DNA of 64,000 nt from Candidatus Phyllobacterium onerii (GCF_028331445.1 NZ_JAQMHX010000004.1:372001-436000), one strand, 5' to 3'; counted from the first letter of the stretch, positions 31,011 to 45,059 are shown. Notes: generated by a model from the letters alone, not told the origin. Translations and numbers: made by a program.

Positions 31011-32612
31011 ATGGCAGTCAGTGCAAACAGGCTAGAACTTCTGCAGATCGCCGATGCGGTGGCGCGCGAGAAGTCGATTGACCGCGAGATCGTGATTGCG
31101 GCGATGGCCGATGCCATTCAGAAAGCCGCGCGCTCGCGTTATGGCCAGGAAACCAATATCCGGGCCGATATCAACGCCAAGACCGGTGAGATCAAGCTTC
31201 AGCGCCTGCTTGAGGTGGTCGACGATGTCGAAGATCCGGTCACCCAGATCAGCATGGAAGCTGCGCGGGATCGCAATCCAGATGCACAGCCCGGCGATTT
31301 CCTTGCCGACCAGCTGCCGCCAATGGATTTTGGCCGTATCGCTGCGCAATCCGCCAAGCAGGTCATCGTGCAGAAAGTGCGCGAAGCCGAGCGTGACCGC
31401 CAGTACGATGAATACAAGGATCGCGTTGGCGAGATCATCAACGGCAGTGTCAAGCGCGTTGAATATGGCAACGTGATCGTCGACCTCGGGCGCGGCGAAG
31501 CCATTGTCCGGCGCGACGAGCTGATCCCCCGCGAAACGTTCCGTTATGGCGATCGTGTCCGCGCTTATGTTTACGATGTGCGCCGCGAACAGCGAGGCCC
31601 GCAGATTTTCCTGAGCCGCACGCATCCGCAGTTCATGGCAAAGCTCTTCACCATGGAAGTGCCGGAAATTTATGATGGCATCATCGAGATCAAGTCGGTA
31701 GCCCGCGATCCAGGCTCACGCGCCAAGATCGCCGTCATCTCCCGTGATTCCTCGATCGACCCGGTCGGCGCCTGCGTTGGTATGCGCGGCTCGCGCGTTC
31801 AGGCGGTTGTTGGTGAGCTTCAGGGCGAAAAGATCGACATTATTCCATGGTCACCTGAGCCCGCTTCATTCATTGTCAATGCGCTGCAGCCGGCAGAAGT
31901 TTCCAAAGTTGTTCTCGATGAAGACGCCGAACGTATTGAAGTTGTGGTCCCGGATGACCAACTATCACTTGCAATCGGTCGTCGTGGACAAAATGTTCGC
32001 CTCGCTTCGCAGTTGACCGGTTGGGACATCGATATTCTTACGGAGCAGGAAGAATCCGAGCGCCGCCAGAAGGAATTCGTCGAACGCTCGAACCTCTTCA
32101 TGGAAGCGCTTGATGTCGACGAGATGGTCGGCCAGGTCCTTGCCTCCGAAGGTTTTGCCAGTGTCGAGGAAATCGCGTATGTCGATGCCGACGACATTTC
32201 CTCCATCGATGGCTTCGATGAGGATACGGCAACTGAAATTCAGCAGCGTGCCCAGGAATATCTTGGCCGCATTGAAGAAGAACGCGATGCGCGCCGTAAG
32301 GAACTGGGTGTTGCGGACGAGCTTCGTGACCTACCGGGCATGACCAACGCCATTCTCGTTGCTGTCGGTGAAGATGGCGTCAAGACGGTAGAGGACTTCG
32401 CTGGCTACGCGGTCGACGAACTGACCGGCTGGCGTGAACGCAAGGATGGTGAGACAATCAACTATCCGGGCATTTTGTCGTCGTTCGAAGTCAGCCGTGC
32501 TGACGCGGAACAGATGGTTCTTGCCGCACGCCTGAAAGCCGGATGGATCACGGAAGACGATCTTGCTGCTGCTGAAGCTGAACCAACGGCTGAAGAAGAG
32601 GTCGCTGGCTGA
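31011..32612 (+). CDS. nusA: Transcription termination/antitermination factor NusA
   Basis: NusA binds RNA polymerase and modulates pausing, termination and antitermination. The 533-residue protein has the N-terminal polymerase-binding domain, S1 domain (about residues 135-200), tandem KH domains (about 230-345, with [17 protein letters not shown] and [15 protein letters not shown]) and a C-terminal helix-hairpin-helix acidic repeat region. ATG 31011 has a strong GGAGAAGAAC ribosome binding site. Confidence 0.96.
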   Translation: MAVSANRLELLQIADAVAREKSIDREIVIAAMADAIQKAARSRYGQETNIRADINAKTGEIKLQRLLEVVDDVEDPVTQISMEAARDRNPDAQPGDFLADQLPPMDFGRIAAQSAKQVIVQKVREAERDRQYDEYKDRVGEIINGSVKRVEYGNVIVDLGRGEAIVRRDELIPRETFRYGDRVRAYVYDVRREQRGPQIFLSRTHPQFMAKLFTMEVPEIYDGIIEIKSVARDPGSRAKIAVISRDSSIDPVGACVGMRGSRVQAVVGELQGEKIDIIPWSPEPASFIVNALQPAEVSKVVLDEDAERIEVVVPDDQLSLAIGRRGQNVRLASQLTGWDIDILTEQEESERRQKEFVERSNLFMEALDVDEMVGQVLASEGFASVEEIAYVDADDISSIDGFDEDTATEIQQRAQEYLGRIEEERDARRKELGVADELRDLPGMTNAILVAVGEDGVKTVEDFAGYAVDELTGWRERKDGETINYPGILSSFEVSRADAEQMVLAARLKAGWITEDDLAAAEAEPTAEEEVAG

Positions 32613-32629
32613 TTTCGAGCGATCCAGAC

Positions 32630-33279
32630 GTGGAACCGGAAATGAACGACAGAACGTGCATTGTCACGCGGACAAGCGGTTCTGTCGATGACATGATCCG
32701 GTTTGTCGCTGGTCCTGATGGCACGGTTGTGGCCGATCTGAAGCGCAATCTTCCCGGCCGAGGCTGTTGGGTGAAAGCCCAACGGCACTACATTGATGAA
32801 GCGGTCAAGCGAAAACTTTTTCCGCGCGGATTGAAAAGCGGCGTCACGGCTCCCGATAATTTGGGGCAGACAGTGGACCAGATGCTTACAAAATCGGCGT
32901 TGGGCAGTTTTGGGTTGGCGCGAAAGGCCGGGGTTGTGGTAACAGGGGCCGCAAAAGTGGATATTGCGATCCGCAACGGCACCGCTGCACTCGTGCTTCA
33001 TGCCTTTGAAGCCGCGGAAGATGGTGTCCGCAAACTTGACCAGGCCCGCCGTTCGGTTGTTTATGCGGGCGGACCTGAAATACCCGCCCTTTCATTGTTC
33101 GAAAGCAGTGAAATGGATTTGGCATTGGGCGGGGTAAATGTGATACATGCTGCCGTACTCAAGGGGAAGGCAGCTGCCGGGTTGATAAAACGAGCCTGGC
33201 TTCTACAGCATTTTCGCGATGGCCCCACGGATGTGGCCGACGCTAAAGCGGCGACTGTCGCGAAGGAAACGGAAACGGA

Positions 33280-33283
<4 letters not shown>
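32630..33283 (+). CDS. YlxR domain / L7Ae-like RNA-binding protein
   Basis: A 217-residue protein combining an N-terminal YlxR (DUF448) domain (about residues 5-85, with RTCIVTR and NLPGRGCWV) and an L7Ae-like domain (about 90-190). This fused form is standard in Alphaproteobacteria between nusA and infB. YlxR proteins bind RNA; recent work on relatives links them to transcription control and RNase P. GTG 32630 or ATG 32642 could be the start. It overlaps infB by four bases. Confidence 0.88.
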
Positions 33284-36006
<2,723 letters not shown>

Positions 36007-36103
36007 GGAGCAGCGATCAAATCGCTAAGGATGGGATCGCCGGAATGAAAAGCCGGCGATCCATTGTTTATTGGGATGCGAATTTTTTGGGATACAGCAA
36101 TTA

Positions 36104-36565
36104 ATGGCTCGCTTTGCTACAGGAACAGGCCCTTCTCAACGTCAGTTGCGCGTCAGTGAGCAAGTGCGCCACGCGGTTTCGCAAGTGCTTGCGCGTGGCG
36201 ATGTTCGTGATGACACCCTGGAAAACGCGGTGATTGCCATTTCCGAAGTGCGCATGTCGCCAGATCTGAAAATCGCGACCTGCTTTGTGTCGCCCGTAGG
36301 TGCCATTGACAGTGATGGCGTCATCAGCGCCCTTAACAAAAATGCCAAGTTCATTCGCGGCCGCGCCGCGGCTCATCTCAAGCAGATGAAATATATGCCG
36401 GAATTCCGGTTCCGCATTGACACCAGCTTTGACAACTACGCCAAGATTGACGCTCTCTTGCGCAAGCCGGAAGTCACCCGCGACCTCGTCGACGATGAGG
36501 ATGACGACGGTGGTGATCCTAATCCGGGCGACGTGCCAGGCCATGACGGCGACGGTAACGACTGA
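36104..36565 (+). CDS. rbfA: 30S ribosome-binding factor RbfA
   Basis: RbfA is a KH-like protein needed for late 16S processing and cold adaptation. The 153-residue protein has the [20 protein letters not shown]-terminus, [11 protein letters not shown] core and a very acidic C-terminal tail (DDEDDDGGD) longer than in E. coli. I start it at MARFATGTG (36104), not at the upstream ATG 36071. truB begins two bases after its stop codon. Confidence 0.93.
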   Translation: MARFATGTGPSQRQLRVSEQVRHAVSQVLARGDVRDDTLENAVIAISEVRMSPDLKIATCFVSPVGAIDSDGVISALNKNAKFIRGRAAAHLKQMKYMPEFRFRIDTSFDNYAKIDALLRKPEVTRDLVDDEDDDGGDPNPGDVPGHDGDGND

Positions 36566-36566
36566 G

Positions 36567-37538
36567 ATGACACGGCAGCGCAAGAAAAAGGGCCGTCCGG
36601 TTTCCGGCTGGCTGATCTTCGACAAGCCGAAGGGCATGGGATCCACCGAGGCCGTCTCCAAGATCAAATGGTTGTTCAAGGCCGAGAAAGCTGGACATGC
36701 GGGCACGCTGGACCCTCTGGCATCCGGCATGCTGCCGATCGCTTTGGGTGAGGCGACAAAGACGGTTCCCTATGTCATGGACGGAACAAAGATCTATCGC
36801 TTTGAAGTGACCTGGGGGGCTGAACGCTCCACGGATGATCTCGAGGGCGAGGTGACTGTGACCTCGGACTTGCGTCCGGACGAAGCCGCAATCAAAGCGC
36901 TGTTACCGAAATATGTCGGTGTCATCCAACAGACGCCGCCCAAATTCTCTGCCATCAAAATCGCCGGCGAACGAGCCTACGATCTCGCCCGTGGTGGCGA
37001 AGAGGTCGAGATACCCTCCCGCGAAGTGGAAATTGGCAGACTGGAATTGATCGAACAGGGCGATGCCTCGACGGCGATCTTCGAAGTTGAATGCGGGAAG
37101 GGCACGTACGTGCGCTCTCTCGCACGCGACATGGGCCGCGATCTTGGTTGCTATGGCCACATTTCCGACCTGCGCCGCATTGAGGTTGCACCGTTCGACG
37201 AGTCCGATTTCGTCACACTCGCGGAGTTGGAAGCTGCCCACCCTGCTGTTCCTGCTGAGGAAGAAGGGGAGGATCGCTCCTATGAGCGGCTGGCCGAGCG
37301 CTTCTCGGTAATGGATACGTTCCTCATCGATACGGGCGCAGCGTTGGAAAGCCTGCCCCAGGTAGCCGTCTCCGATGATCAGGCGCATCGCATTCGCATG
37401 GGAAATCCTGTGGTCCTGCGTGGGCGCGATGCACCTGTCGAAGCTGACGAAGCCTGCGTGACTGCCAAGGGCAAGCTGCTGGCGATCGGTTTTATTGAGA
37501 AAGGCCAGTTCCAGCCAAAGCGCGTATTCACGGCCTGA
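36567..37538 (+). CDS. truB: tRNA pseudouridine(55) synthase
   Basis: TruB makes pseudouridine 55 in the tRNA T-loop. The 323-residue protein has the [15 protein letters not shown]-terminus and the catalytic aspartate in [15 protein letters not shown] (near residue 47), followed by the [14 protein letters not shown] motif. The start ATG 36567 follows the rbfA stop (TGAG ATG). The upstream frame opens far into rbfA, but homology starts here. Confidence 0.94.
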   Translation: MTRQRKKKGRPVSGWLIFDKPKGMGSTEAVSKIKWLFKAEKAGHAGTLDPLASGMLPIALGEATKTVPYVMDGTKIYRFEVTWGAERSTDDLEGEVTVTSDLRPDEAAIKALLPKYVGVIQQTPPKFSAIKIAGERAYDLARGGEEVEIPSREVEIGRLELIEQGDASTAIFEVECGKGTYVRSLARDMGRDLGCYGHISDLRRIEVAPFDESDFVTLAELEAAHPAVPAEEEGEDRSYERLAERFSVMDTFLIDTGAALESLPQVAVSDDQAHRIRMGNPVVLRGRDAPVEADEACVTAKGKLLAIGFIEKGQFQPKRVFTA

Positions 37539-37579
37539 AATGGCCAGAATCATTTGCGGCTGGTAATTTGTCACATTTT

Positions 37580-37689
37580 CGACTATACGGCCCGCAGCGA
37601 TGGCTTTGCGCGTCGCTTTAACCGGCCCCCGCTGGACGACATCCCGGCCGTGGGCATCCTGTTTTCCTCTTCAAATGAAAGGATATACG
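37580..37689 (+). promoter_or_regulatory. Candidate rpsO leader structure (S15 autoregulation)
   Basis: The gap before rpsO has two potential stems: AGCGA...TCGCT (37596-37618) and a G/C-rich one around CCCGCTGG...CCGGCCGTGGG, followed by the ribosome binding site AAAGGAT. S15-binding leaders that repress rpsO are described in Alphaproteobacteria, and this fits in place and composition. I cannot verify the match to the published motif. Confidence 0.35.
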
Positions 37690-37959
37690 ATGTCGATAAC
37701 CGCTGAACGCAAGCAGGCAGTGATCACTGAATATGCAACGAAGCCAGGCGATACCGGTTCTCCGGAAGTCCAGGTTGCCGTTCTGACAGAGCGCATTGTC
37801 AATTTGACCGAACATTTCAAGGACCACAAGAAGGATAACCATTCCCGCCGTGGTCTGCTCAAGCTTGTCTCGACGCGCCGCAGCCTTCTTGATTATCTCA
37901 AGAAAGTTGATCAGGGCCGTTATCAGACGCTGATCGAAAAGCTCGGCCTGCGCCGCTAA
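37690..37959 (+). CDS. rpsO: 30S ribosomal protein S15
   Basis: S15 binds the central domain of 16S rRNA early in 30S assembly. The 89-residue protein shows the full signature, from [11 protein letters not shown] to the [20 protein letters not shown] block. The start ATG 37690 is preceded by AAAGGATATACG; the frame extends upstream but without homology. It lies between truB and pnp as in most proteobacteria. Confidence 0.97.
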   Translation: MSITAERKQAVITEYATKPGDTGSPEVQVAVLTERIVNLTEHFKDHKKDNHSRRGLLKLVSTRRSLLDYLKKVDQGRYQTLIEKLGLRR

Positions 37960-37970
37960 TAACGGATTAA

Positions 37971-38006
37971 ACCGGCGGATACGCATTGCGTTCCGCCGGT
38001 TTCTTT
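37971..38006 (+). terminator. Terminator/hairpin after rpsO
   Basis: ACCGGCGGA and TCCGCCGGT form a perfect nine-pair stem with a twelve-base loop, followed by TTCTTTC. It lies eleven bases after the rpsO stop and may partly terminate transcription before pnp. Confidence 0.7.
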
Positions 38007-38176
38007 CATTCCGGTGAGGAATGAATTCTACCATGAGACAGGTCATGGGGCAGGATTGCTGGCAACTCGAAAGTGCGAGTTGCAAATTGTCTTGCCCGTG
38101 ATTGGTCTAAATCGAAACGGGAGATCGATGCTGCTATCCAAAGGGAAGCGCGTCTTTCTCCACTGAAGGACAAGAT

Positions 38177-40318
38177 ATGTTTAATCAACACAAAGTTGAA
38201 ATCGAATGGGGCGGACGTCCGCTCATTCTCGAAACCGGCAAGATCGCCCGTCAGGCTGACGGTGCCGTTCTCGCCACCTACGGCGAAACCGTCGTACTCG
38301 CGACAGTCGTTTCCGCCAAGGCCCCGAAGGCTGGTCAGGACTTCTTCCCGCTGACCGTCAACTATCAGGAAAAGACCTACGCAGCCGGCAAGATCCCCGG
38401 TGGCTATTTCAAGCGTGAAGGCCGTCCAAGCGAAAACGAAACATTGGTTTCGCGTTTGATCGACCGCCCGATCCGCCCACTCTTTGCTGATGGCTACAAG
38501 AACGACACACAGGTTGTTCTGACCGTTATCCAGCACGATCTCGAAAACAACCCGGACATCGTCTCGATGATCGGCGCCTCCGCTGCCCTGACACTTTCCG
38601 GCGTGCCTTTCATGGGCCCGATTGGCGGCGCACGTGTCGGCTATATCGGTGGCGAATACAGGCTGAACCCAACCGTTGACGAAATGCCGGAATCGAGCCT
38701 CGATCTCGTCGTTGCCGGTACGGGCGACGCGGTTCTCATGGTTGAATCGGAAGCCAAGGAATTGGCTGAAGATGTCATGCTCGGCGCCGTGATGTTCGGC
38801 CATCGCGCTTTCCAGCCGGTTATCGATGCGATCATCAAGCTCGCTGAAGTTGCCGCAAAAGAGCCGCGCGATTTCCAGACAGACGACCTTTCGGCCGCAG
38901 AAGCAGCCGTTCTGAAGGTTGTTGAGGCTGATCTCCGTGATGCTTACAAGATCACCGACAAGCAGGATCGCTACAACGCGGTCGATGCGGCGAAAGCTAA
39001 GGTCAAAGCGCATTTCTTCCCGGAAGGCGTTGAAGAACCAGAGTTTTCTGCCGAGGAAATCGCAACGGTGTTCAAATCGGTTCAGGCGAAGATCGTTCGC
39101 TGGAACATTCTCGATACCGGCAGCCGTATCGACGGCCGCGATCTTTCGACAGTTCGCCCGATCGTTTCGGAAGTTGGTCTTCTGCCACGCACACACGGCT
39201 CGGCTTTGTTCACCCGCGGTGAAACGCAGGCTATCGTCGTTGCGACGCTGGGCACCGGCGAAGACGAGCAGTATGTCGACTCGCTGACCGGCATGTACAA
39301 AGAAACCTTCATGCTTCACTACAATTTCCCGCCCTATTCGGTCGGTGAAACAGGTCGCATGGGTTCGCCAGGGCGTCGCGAGATCGGCCATGGCAAGCTC
39401 GCCTGGCGCGCTATCCACCCGGTTCTGCCTGCCAAGGAACAGTTCCCCTACACGCTCCGCACGGTCTCCGAGATCACCGAATCCAATGGCTCGTCCTCGA
39501 TGGCAACGGTTTGCGGTACATCGCTCGCCCTTATGGATGCTGGTGTTCCGCTGCTCCGTCCGGTCGCCGGTATCGCCATGGGCCTGATTCTCGAAGGCGA
39601 GAAGTTCGCTGTTCTCTCCGATATCCTCGGCGACGAAGATCATCTCGGCGACATGGATTTCAAGGTAGCCGGCTCGGAAAATGGTATCACCGCGCTGCAG
39701 ATGGATATCAAGATCGACGGCATCACCGAAGAGATCATGAAGGTTGCTTTGGCGCAGGCCAAGGATGGGCGTTTGCACATCCTCGGCGAAATGGCGAAGG
39801 CCATCACCGAAGGCCGTTCGGAACTCGGCGAATTTGCACCGCGCATTGAAGTCATGAACATTCCGACCGACAAGATCCGTGACGTTATCGGTTCCGGCGG
39901 CAAGGTCATTCGCGAGATCGTCGAAAAGACTGGCGCGAAGATCAACATCGAAGACGATGGTACAGTGAAGATTGCCTCGTCCTCGGCCAAGGAAATCGAA
40001 GCTGCACGCAAGTGGATCCACTCGATCGTTGCAGAGCCGGAAGTAGGCGAGATCTATGAAGGCACAGTTGTAAAGACTGCTGACTTCGGTGCGTTCGTAA
40101 ACTTCTTTGGCCCACGCGACGGTCTGGTTCACATCTCGCAGCTTGCTTCGGATCGTGTTGCCAAGACTTCAGACGTGGTCAAGGAAGGCCAGAAGGTCTG
40201 GGTCAAGCTCATGGGCTTCGACGAACGCGGCAAGGTTCGCCTGTCGATGAAAGTCGTTGACCAGGAAACTGGCAAGGAAGTCGTTCAGGAAAAGAAGGCT
40301 CAGGAAGACGCTGAGTAA
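38177..40318 (+). CDS. pnp: Polyribonucleotide nucleotidyltransferase
   Basis: PNPase degrades RNA phosphorolytically from the 3' end and is the core of the degradosome. The 713-residue protein has two RNase PH domains (about residues 10-230 and 315-540), a helical linker, a KH domain (about 555-615, with [15 protein letters not shown]) and an S1 domain (about 620-690). ATG 38177 follows GAAGGACAAGAT. A terminator lies 20 bases after its stop. Confidence 0.97.
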   Translation: MFNQHKVEIEWGGRPLILETGKIARQADGAVLATYGETVVLATVVSAKAPKAGQDFFPLTVNYQEKTYAAGKIPGGYFKREGRPSENETLVSRLIDRPIRPLFADGYKNDTQVVLTVIQHDLENNPDIVSMIGASAALTLSGVPFMGPIGGARVGYIGGEYRLNPTVDEMPESSLDLVVAGTGDAVLMVESEAKELAEDVMLGAVMFGHRAFQPVIDAIIKLAEVAAKEPRDFQTDDLSAAEAAVLKVVEADLRDAYKITDKQDRYNAVDAAKAKVKAHFFPEGVEEPEFSAEEIATVFKSVQAKIVRWNILDTGSRIDGRDLSTVRPIVSEVGLLPRTHGSALFTRGETQAIVVATLGTGEDEQYVDSLTGMYKETFMLHYNFPPYSVGETGRMGSPGRREIGHGKLAWRAIHPVLPAKEQFPYTLRTVSEITESNGSSSMATVCGTSLALMDAGVPLLRPVAGIAMGLILEGEKFAVLSDILGDEDHLGDMDFKVAGSENGITALQMDIKIDGITEEIMKVALAQAKDGRLHILGEMAKAITEGRSELGEFAPRIEVMNIPTDKIRDVIGSGGKVIREIVEKTGAKINIEDDGTVKIASSSAKEIEAARKWIHSIVAEPEVGEIYEGTVVKTADFGAFVNFFGPRDGLVHISQLASDRVAKTSDVVKEGQKVWVKLMGFDERGKVRLSMKVVDQETGKEVVQEKKAQEDAE

Positions 40319-40338
40319 TCTTCCGAATAGGCTATAAT

Positions 40339-40368
40339 GAAAGCGCGCCCTTGTGGCGCGCTTTTTTC
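40339..40368 (+). terminator. Intrinsic terminator after pnp
   Basis: AAGCGCGCC and GGCGCGCTT pair fully around a five-base loop and run into TTTT. It closes the rimP-pnp operon. Confidence 0.85.
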
Positions 40369-40399
40369 TTGTCACAACATATCTATAGATGGATTATTT

Positions 40400-41416
40400 A
40401 TGGCCAACGGCGCCCTGCAGACGCTCTTCCTGCCTTTTGACGACGAGATACTGGCTGTGCCAGACAAAGGCTCCGCATGGCTTTTTCTCGGTGCTGAAGT
40501 AGATCGCGATGTAGGTGATGAGTGGAAGACAAGCCTGACCTGTCTTCAACCATTCAAACCGGACTATTTGGCATTGCAGAAGGCAGGCTTTAGCGCTGTG
40601 CCAAGGTTACTTGGCAATGAGCAGTTTGATGGCGCGTTGATCTTGTTAGGCAAGCACAAGGGACGCAATGAGAACTGGTTGGCGCAGGCACTGAAGCGCG
40701 TCAAACCCGGAGGCCAAATCGTGGTTTCAGGCGACAAGAAGCTCGGCGTCGACAGCTTCCGCAAGACGGTGGAAAGCATCGTTCCGGTCGCCGACAGGCT
40801 ATCCAAACATCATGCCGTCGCCTTCTGGTTCATGCGGCCGGAAATGCTAAATAGTGAGGAAATTGAGAGGCTTACGGGCGAGTCGACAAAGCTTGAAGAT
40901 CGCTTCACGACAGCGCCCGGCATGTTCTCGCATGCCGCCATCGACAAGGGTTCGGCCATGCTGGTCAAGCACTTCGCCGGCCGCATCAGCGGGCACGTGG
41001 CGGACTTCGGTGCGGGTTGGGGCTACCTTGCCAGCGAGGTTTTGAACCACGCGGACAAGCTTAAATCGCTCGCTCTTTACGAAGCCGATTTCGAGGCGCT
41101 GGAAGCCGCCAAAATGAATATATCAGGGGGTGAAATCCCAGTGAGTTTCCATTGGCATGACGTGAATAGTGAAGCGATTACAGAGATTTACGATACGATC
41201 GTCATGAATCCGCCGTTCCATGCAGGGCGCAGTGCGGACCCTACGATGGGGCAGGGTTTCATTGCAGCGGCTGCCAAACGGATGAAGCCAGGTGGCAAGC
41301 TGTTGCTCGTTGCCAACCGGCAGATGCCCTATGAGGCGGGCCTGAAATCACTGTTCAAATCGGTGCTGCCGCTTGAGGACAATGCCGGTTACAAGATCAT
41401 CGAAGCTAAGAAGTAA
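40400..41416 (+). CDS. RsmC-like class I SAM-dependent methyltransferase
   Basis: A 338-residue two-domain methyltransferase like RsmC/RlmG, which methylate guanine N2 in rRNA. The C-terminal Rossmann domain has the SAM motif VADFGAGWGYLASEVL (about residue 200) and the catalytic NPPFHAG. The N-terminal half is the degenerate duplicated domain. The start is ATG 40400 (MANGALQ). It stands alone after the pnp terminator, and the target base (m2G1207 of 16S rRNA) is inferred from the family. Confidence 0.85.
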   Translation: MANGALQTLFLPFDDEILAVPDKGSAWLFLGAEVDRDVGDEWKTSLTCLQPFKPDYLALQKAGFSAVPRLLGNEQFDGALILLGKHKGRNENWLAQALKRVKPGGQIVVSGDKKLGVDSFRKTVESIVPVADRLSKHHAVAFWFMRPEMLNSEEIERLTGESTKLEDRFTTAPGMFSHAAIDKGSAMLVKHFAGRISGHVADFGAGWGYLASEVLNHADKLKSLALYEADFEALEAAKMNISGGEIPVSFHWHDVNSEAITEIYDTIVMNPPFHAGRSADPTMGQGFIAAAAKRMKPGGKLLLVANRQMPYEAGLKSLFKSVLPLEDNAGYKIIEAKK

Positions 41417-41565
41417 TTTCTACCTGTCACAACTAAAATGCCACCCGCGGTGGTAAAAACCATGTCAGATTTGGCATTTGTTGCATCAGTTTCGCAGGAA
41501 CTTGCGTCATATTTGCAAAAACTTGCGGAAAGTTTGTCCCGGTTCCGGGTAGGGCCGTACCAGAA

Positions 41566-42381
41566 TCACTCCTTGCCGTCGTCGGACTTTTTCAGCTCTT
41601 CCAGAGTTGGCATCGATACGATGTTGTAGCCGGAATCCACGTAGTGGATTTCACCGGTGACGCCGCTCGAAAGGTCCGACAGGAGGTAGAGGGCAGACCG
41701 GCCGACGTCTTCTATGCCGACCGTGCGACGTAGGGGGGCATTGCGCTTCTGGTAGGAGAACATGGCGCGCGCGTCGCCGATGCCGGCACCCGCCAATGTG
41801 CGTACAGGACCCGCAGAAATTGCATTGACGCGAATTCCTTCCGGACCGTAGTCGGCGGCGAGATAGCGGACCATAGCCTCGAGCGCGGCCTTGGCCACGC
41901 CCATCACATTGTAGTTGGGCATGACCCGGGTGGAGCCGCCATAGGTCAGTGTCAGGATAGAACCGCCTTCCTTCATCAGCTTCGCCGCACGCTGGGCGAC
42001 CTCGGTGAAGGAGTAGGCGGAGATGACCATGGTTCTCGAGAAATTGTCCCGCGTCGTCACATCGGCATAGCGGCCCTTGAGCTGCGACTTGTCAGAGAAG
42101 CCGATGGCATGGACGACGAAATCGATCGCGCCCCATTCCTTTTCCAGCGTCTCGAAAACCGCATCGACCGTCGCGATATCCTCGACATCGCAAGGCAGCA
42201 ACAGTTTCGAACCAAGCTGTTCTGCCAAGGGCGCAACACGCTTGCCGAAGGCTTCGCCCTGGTAGGTGAATGCGAGTTCGGCGCCATTCTCTGCCAATTC
42301 CTTGGCGATCCCCCAGGCAATGGAATGGCTGTTCGCGACGCCCATGATGAGCCCGCGTTTGCCCTTCATTAAATCTGCCAT
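41566..42381 (-). CDS. fabI: Enoyl-[acyl-carrier-protein] reductase (NADH)
   Basis: FabI reduces enoyl-ACP in the last step of each fatty acid elongation cycle. The 271-residue SDR-type protein has GVANSHSIAWGIAK at the dinucleotide site and the catalytic tyrosine/lysine spacing YNVMGVAK (Y-x6-K). It is third in fabA-fabB-fabI, starting three bases after the fabB stop. Rhizobiales often have two FabI copies, so a numbered name is avoided. Confidence 0.95.
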   Translation of the reverse strand: MADLMKGKRGLIMGVANSHSIAWGIAKELAENGAELAFTYQGEAFGKRVAPLAEQLGSKLLLPCDVEDIATVDAVFETLEKEWGAIDFVVHAIGFSDKSQLKGRYADVTTRDNFSRTMVISAYSFTEVAQRAAKLMKEGGSILTLTYGGSTRVMPNYNVMGVAKAALEAMVRYLAADYGPEGIRVNAISAGPVRTLAGAGIGDARAMFSYQKRNAPLRRTVGIEDVGRSALYLLSDLSSGVTGEIHYVDSGYNIVSMPTLEELKKSDDGKE

Positions 42382-42384
42382 ATT

Positions 42385-43611
42385 TTACCCCTCGTAGCGC
42401 TGGTAAACCAGCGAAGCATTCGTGCCGCCAAATCCGAAGGAATTGGTCAGGACAGTGTTCAATTTGATGTTGTCTATCCGTCGGCGCGTAATGGGCATAT
42501 CTTCGAATGCCGGGTCGAGTTCTTCGATATTGGCACTTTCCGCAATGAAATCGTGATTCATCATCAAAAGTGAATAGATGGACTCGTGCACGCCTGTCGC
42601 ACCCTGCGAATGGCCTGTCAGTGATTTGGTCGCCGAAATAGGCGGGCACTGGTTGCCCGAACCGAAGACTTCGCGGATGGCCTCGATTTCCTTGAGATCG
42701 CCGACGGGCGTCGAGGTGGCGTGCGGGTTGATGTAGTCGACCGGACCCTTGACGTTGGCGATCGCCATGCGCATGCAGCGCGCCGCACCTTCGCCGCTCG
42801 GTGCGACCATATCGGCACCATCCGAGGTCACGCCGTAACCGACAAGTTCGCCATAAATCTTTGCGCCACGCGCCTTGGCATGTTCAAGCTCTTCGAGAAC
42901 GAGGACGCCCGCGCCACCCGAAATGACAAAGCCATCGCGGTTCTTGTCATAGGCGCGTGAGGCCACAGATGGCCGGTCGTTGAATTTGGAGGACATGGCG
43001 CCCATCCCGTCGAAAAGCACGGACAAGGTCCAGTCGAGATCCTCACATCCGCCGGCGAACATCATGTCCTGTTTGCCGTACTGGATCATCTCATAGGCGT
43101 TGCCGACGCAATGGTTGGATGTCGCGCAAGCAGAGGAGATCGAATAGTTGACGCCCTTGATCTTGAACCATGTGGCGAGCGTTGCCGAGGCGGTCGAAGA
43201 CATGGCTTTCGGCACGGCAAACGGGCCAACCTTCTTGCTGGAGCCGGATTCGATGGTCTTTTCGGCAGCCTCGACGATCGTGCGGGTGGAGGAGCCGCCC
43301 GAACCCATGATGATGCCGGTACGCTCATTGGAAATGAGATCCGTATCGAGCCCGGCGTCAGCGATGGCCTGATCCATGGCGACATGGTTCCAGGCCGTGC
43401 CGCCACCGTGGAAGCGCATCGCGCGGCGGTCTACCAGCGTTGACGGATCGAGTGTGGGTGCACCATGGACCTGGCTGCGGAAGCCGTGCTTCGCATATTC
43501 CTCAGCAAAGACGATGCCCGATTTCGCTGCACGCAGCGATTCCAGCACCTCCTCTACATTGTTGCCGATAGAGGACACGATACCCATGCCCGTCACAACC
43601 ACTCGCCGCAT
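42385..43611 (-). CDS. fabB: 3-oxoacyl-[acyl-carrier-protein] synthase I
   Basis: FabB elongates unsaturated acyl-ACP made by FabA. The 408-residue protein has the active-site cysteine in [10 protein letters not shown] and the two histidines in [11 protein letters not shown] and LTGHSQGA. Its place between fabA and fabI and the FabB-type sequence distinguish it from FabF. ATG 43611 follows AAGGAGATC. Expression is probably one transcript with fabA. Confidence 0.95.
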   Translation of the reverse strand: MRRVVVTGMGIVSSIGNNVEEVLESLRAAKSGIVFAEEYAKHGFRSQVHGAPTLDPSTLVDRRAMRFHGGGTAWNHVAMDQAIADAGLDTDLISNERTGIIMGSGGSSTRTIVEAAEKTIESGSSKKVGPFAVPKAMSSTASATLATWFKIKGVNYSISSACATSNHCVGNAYEMIQYGKQDMMFAGGCEDLDWTLSVLFDGMGAMSSKFNDRPSVASRAYDKNRDGFVISGGAGVLVLEELEHAKARGAKIYGELVGYGVTSDGADMVAPSGEGAARCMRMAIANVKGPVDYINPHATSTPVGDLKEIEAIREVFGSGNQCPPISATKSLTGHSQGATGVHESIYSLLMMNHDFIAESANIEELDPAFEDMPITRRRIDNIKLNTVLTNSFGFGGTNASLVYQRYEG

Positions 43612-43647
43612 CGCGATCTCCTTAAAGGTAATACGTTGCCAAATTTG

Positions 43648-44163
43648 TCAGGCAGCGCTTTCCTTGAATAGGCCAACCCGCAGGTCAGTTGCTTTATAGA
43701 TAGTCTCGCCATCGACCTTTAACCAGCCATCGGCAATTCCAAGCACCAGACGGCCGCGCATGACGCGTTTGAAGTCGATGCCATATTCGACAAGTTTGTT
43801 TTTCGGCGTGACCATGCCGGTGAACTTGACCTCGCCGGTGGAGAGGGCGCGGCCCTTGCCGGGTTCACCGAGCCAGCCGAGATAAAAGCCGGTCAATTGC
43901 CACATGGCATCGAGGCCGAGGCAGCCGGGCATTACAGGATCGCCAATGAAATGACAGGGGAAGAACCAAAGGTCAGGCTTGATATCGAATTCAGCGCGGA
44001 TATAGCCCTTGCCATTCTCGCCGCCTGTTTCAGAAATCTCGGTGATACGGTCGAACATCAGCATGGGCGGTGCTGGCAACTGGGCATTGCCCTGACCGAA
44101 CATCTCTCCGCGGGCACAGGCAAGGAGCTCTTCATACCCGTAGCTTGATTTCTGTTCTGGCAT
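43648..44163 (-). CDS. fabA: 3-hydroxydecanoyl-ACP dehydratase/isomerase
   Basis: FabA dehydrates 3-hydroxydecanoyl-ACP and isomerises it to the cis-3 form, starting unsaturated fatty acid synthesis. The 171-residue hot-dog-fold protein has the catalytic histidine and aspartate in [20 protein letters not shown] start it at MPEQKSSYG (44163). It is divergent from irr, with 460 bases between them holding hairpin repeat copy 1. Confidence 0.95.
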   Translation of the reverse strand: MPEQKSSYGYEELLACARGEMFGQGNAQLPAPPMLMFDRITEISETGGENGKGYIRAEFDIKPDLWFFPCHFIGDPVMPGCLGLDAMWQLTGFYLGWLGEPGKGRALSTGEVKFTGMVTPKNKLVEYGIDFKRVMRGRLVLGIADGWLKVDGETIYKATDLRVGLFKESAA

Positions 44164-44623
44164 TCTTTCTCCCATCGGTAACGTCAAGGCTTGCGCCTGG
44201 ATATGTTCCGGCGCGAGCGGAACCTATCATAGAGTATTTCCGCCTGAAAACGCTGCATAGAGCAAACCACGCTCAAATGGAACCCTCGCTTTTGGGCGTG
44301 TCGATATTCAGGCCATGGCGGCCTGCAAATGGCATTTTTTGCGCTTACCTAGGCTCATGTACTCTATGTACATTGCGCTCCGGGTTTCGAAAACGACCAT
44401 TTTCGGCTCACCCTGACCTGAATCTCGACACTCCCAGCCCAGACCAATGCGAATTTCGTATGACGGAATATTTCAAAGGCTCCAGCTTTTTTCCTTAGAC
44501 AAATGGTGTAAATGCCGCCTATTGATCGATTTCGCAAGACAGCATATATCAATCACGTAACACGACGGACAATGTGTCTGTGGTGGGACTTCTGATATGA
44601 GTTAACGGAGTGGCAGACGGGCC
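44164..44623. other. Intergenic region between divergent fabA and irr
   Basis: This 460-base gap holds both divergent promoters and repeat copy 1 (44298-44431). No clear iron-control (ICE) element or other operator could be identified by eye. The AT-rich stretch near 44500-44600, with CATATATCAATCACG, is the likeliest irr promoter region. Confidence 0.4.
44298..44431. repeat. Dispersed hairpin repeat, copy 1 (arm type A)
   Basis: The 134-base imperfect inverted repeat has ends GTGTCGATATTCAGG and the complement of GTGTCGAGATTCAGG. It has the family centre CATGTACTCTATGTAC and the right-arm core TCGAAAACGACCATTTTCG. It lies between fabA and irr. Confidence 0.8.
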
Positions 44624-45055
44624 ATGCATATTTCTTATGAAATTGACGCTGATGTATCCTTGCAGGAGCGCTTGCGCTTTGCAGGACTACGGCCGACCCG
44701 TCAGCGTATCGCGCTCGCCAGCCTGATCTTTGCCAAGGGTGACAGGCACCTTTCCGCCGAGGAACTGCACGAAGAGGCGCTTGGTGCCAATGTGCCGGTT
44801 TCGCTGGCGACGGTGTACAATACACTGCATCAATTTACCCAGGCCGGAATGCTCCGCATCCTCGCCGTCGAGGGCGCAAAGACCTATTTTGACACGAACG
44901 TTTCCGACCATCATCACTTTTTCGTTGAAGGCGAAAATGAGGTGATCGATATCCCCAGTGGTTCGACCATGGTTGGCAATTTGCCTCCGGTTCCGGAAGG
45001 CATGGAAATCGTCAACGTCGACATCATCATCCGCCTGCGCAAGAAGCGCGGCTGA
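44624..45055 (+). CDS. irr: Iron response regulator Irr (Fur family)
   Basis: Irr is the haem-responsive Fur-family regulator that controls iron and haem genes in Rhizobiales and Rhodobacterales. The 143-residue protein has the winged helix (about residues 15-90, with GLRPTRQRIALASLIF and VSLATVYNTLHQF) and the SDHHHFFVEGE histidine cluster used in haem binding. The N-terminal GCPWH haem motif of Bradyrhizobium Irr is absent, as in other Rhizobiales. ATG 44624 is the start; the gene is followed at once by repeat copy 2. Confidence 0.92.
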   Translation: MHISYEIDADVSLQERLRFAGLRPTRQRIALASLIFAKGDRHLSAEELHEEALGANVPVSLATVYNTLHQFTQAGMLRILAVEGAKTYFDTNVSDHHHFFVEGENEVIDIPSGSTMVGNLPPVPEGMEIVNVDIIIRLRKKRG

Positions 45056-45059
45056 TCTA

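Noticed and set aside
38006..40132. A 708-codon open frame antisense to pnp
   Set aside because: It mirrors pnp codon periodicity (frame opposite a GC-rich third position), has no recognisable domain and no ribosome site; it is a shadow.
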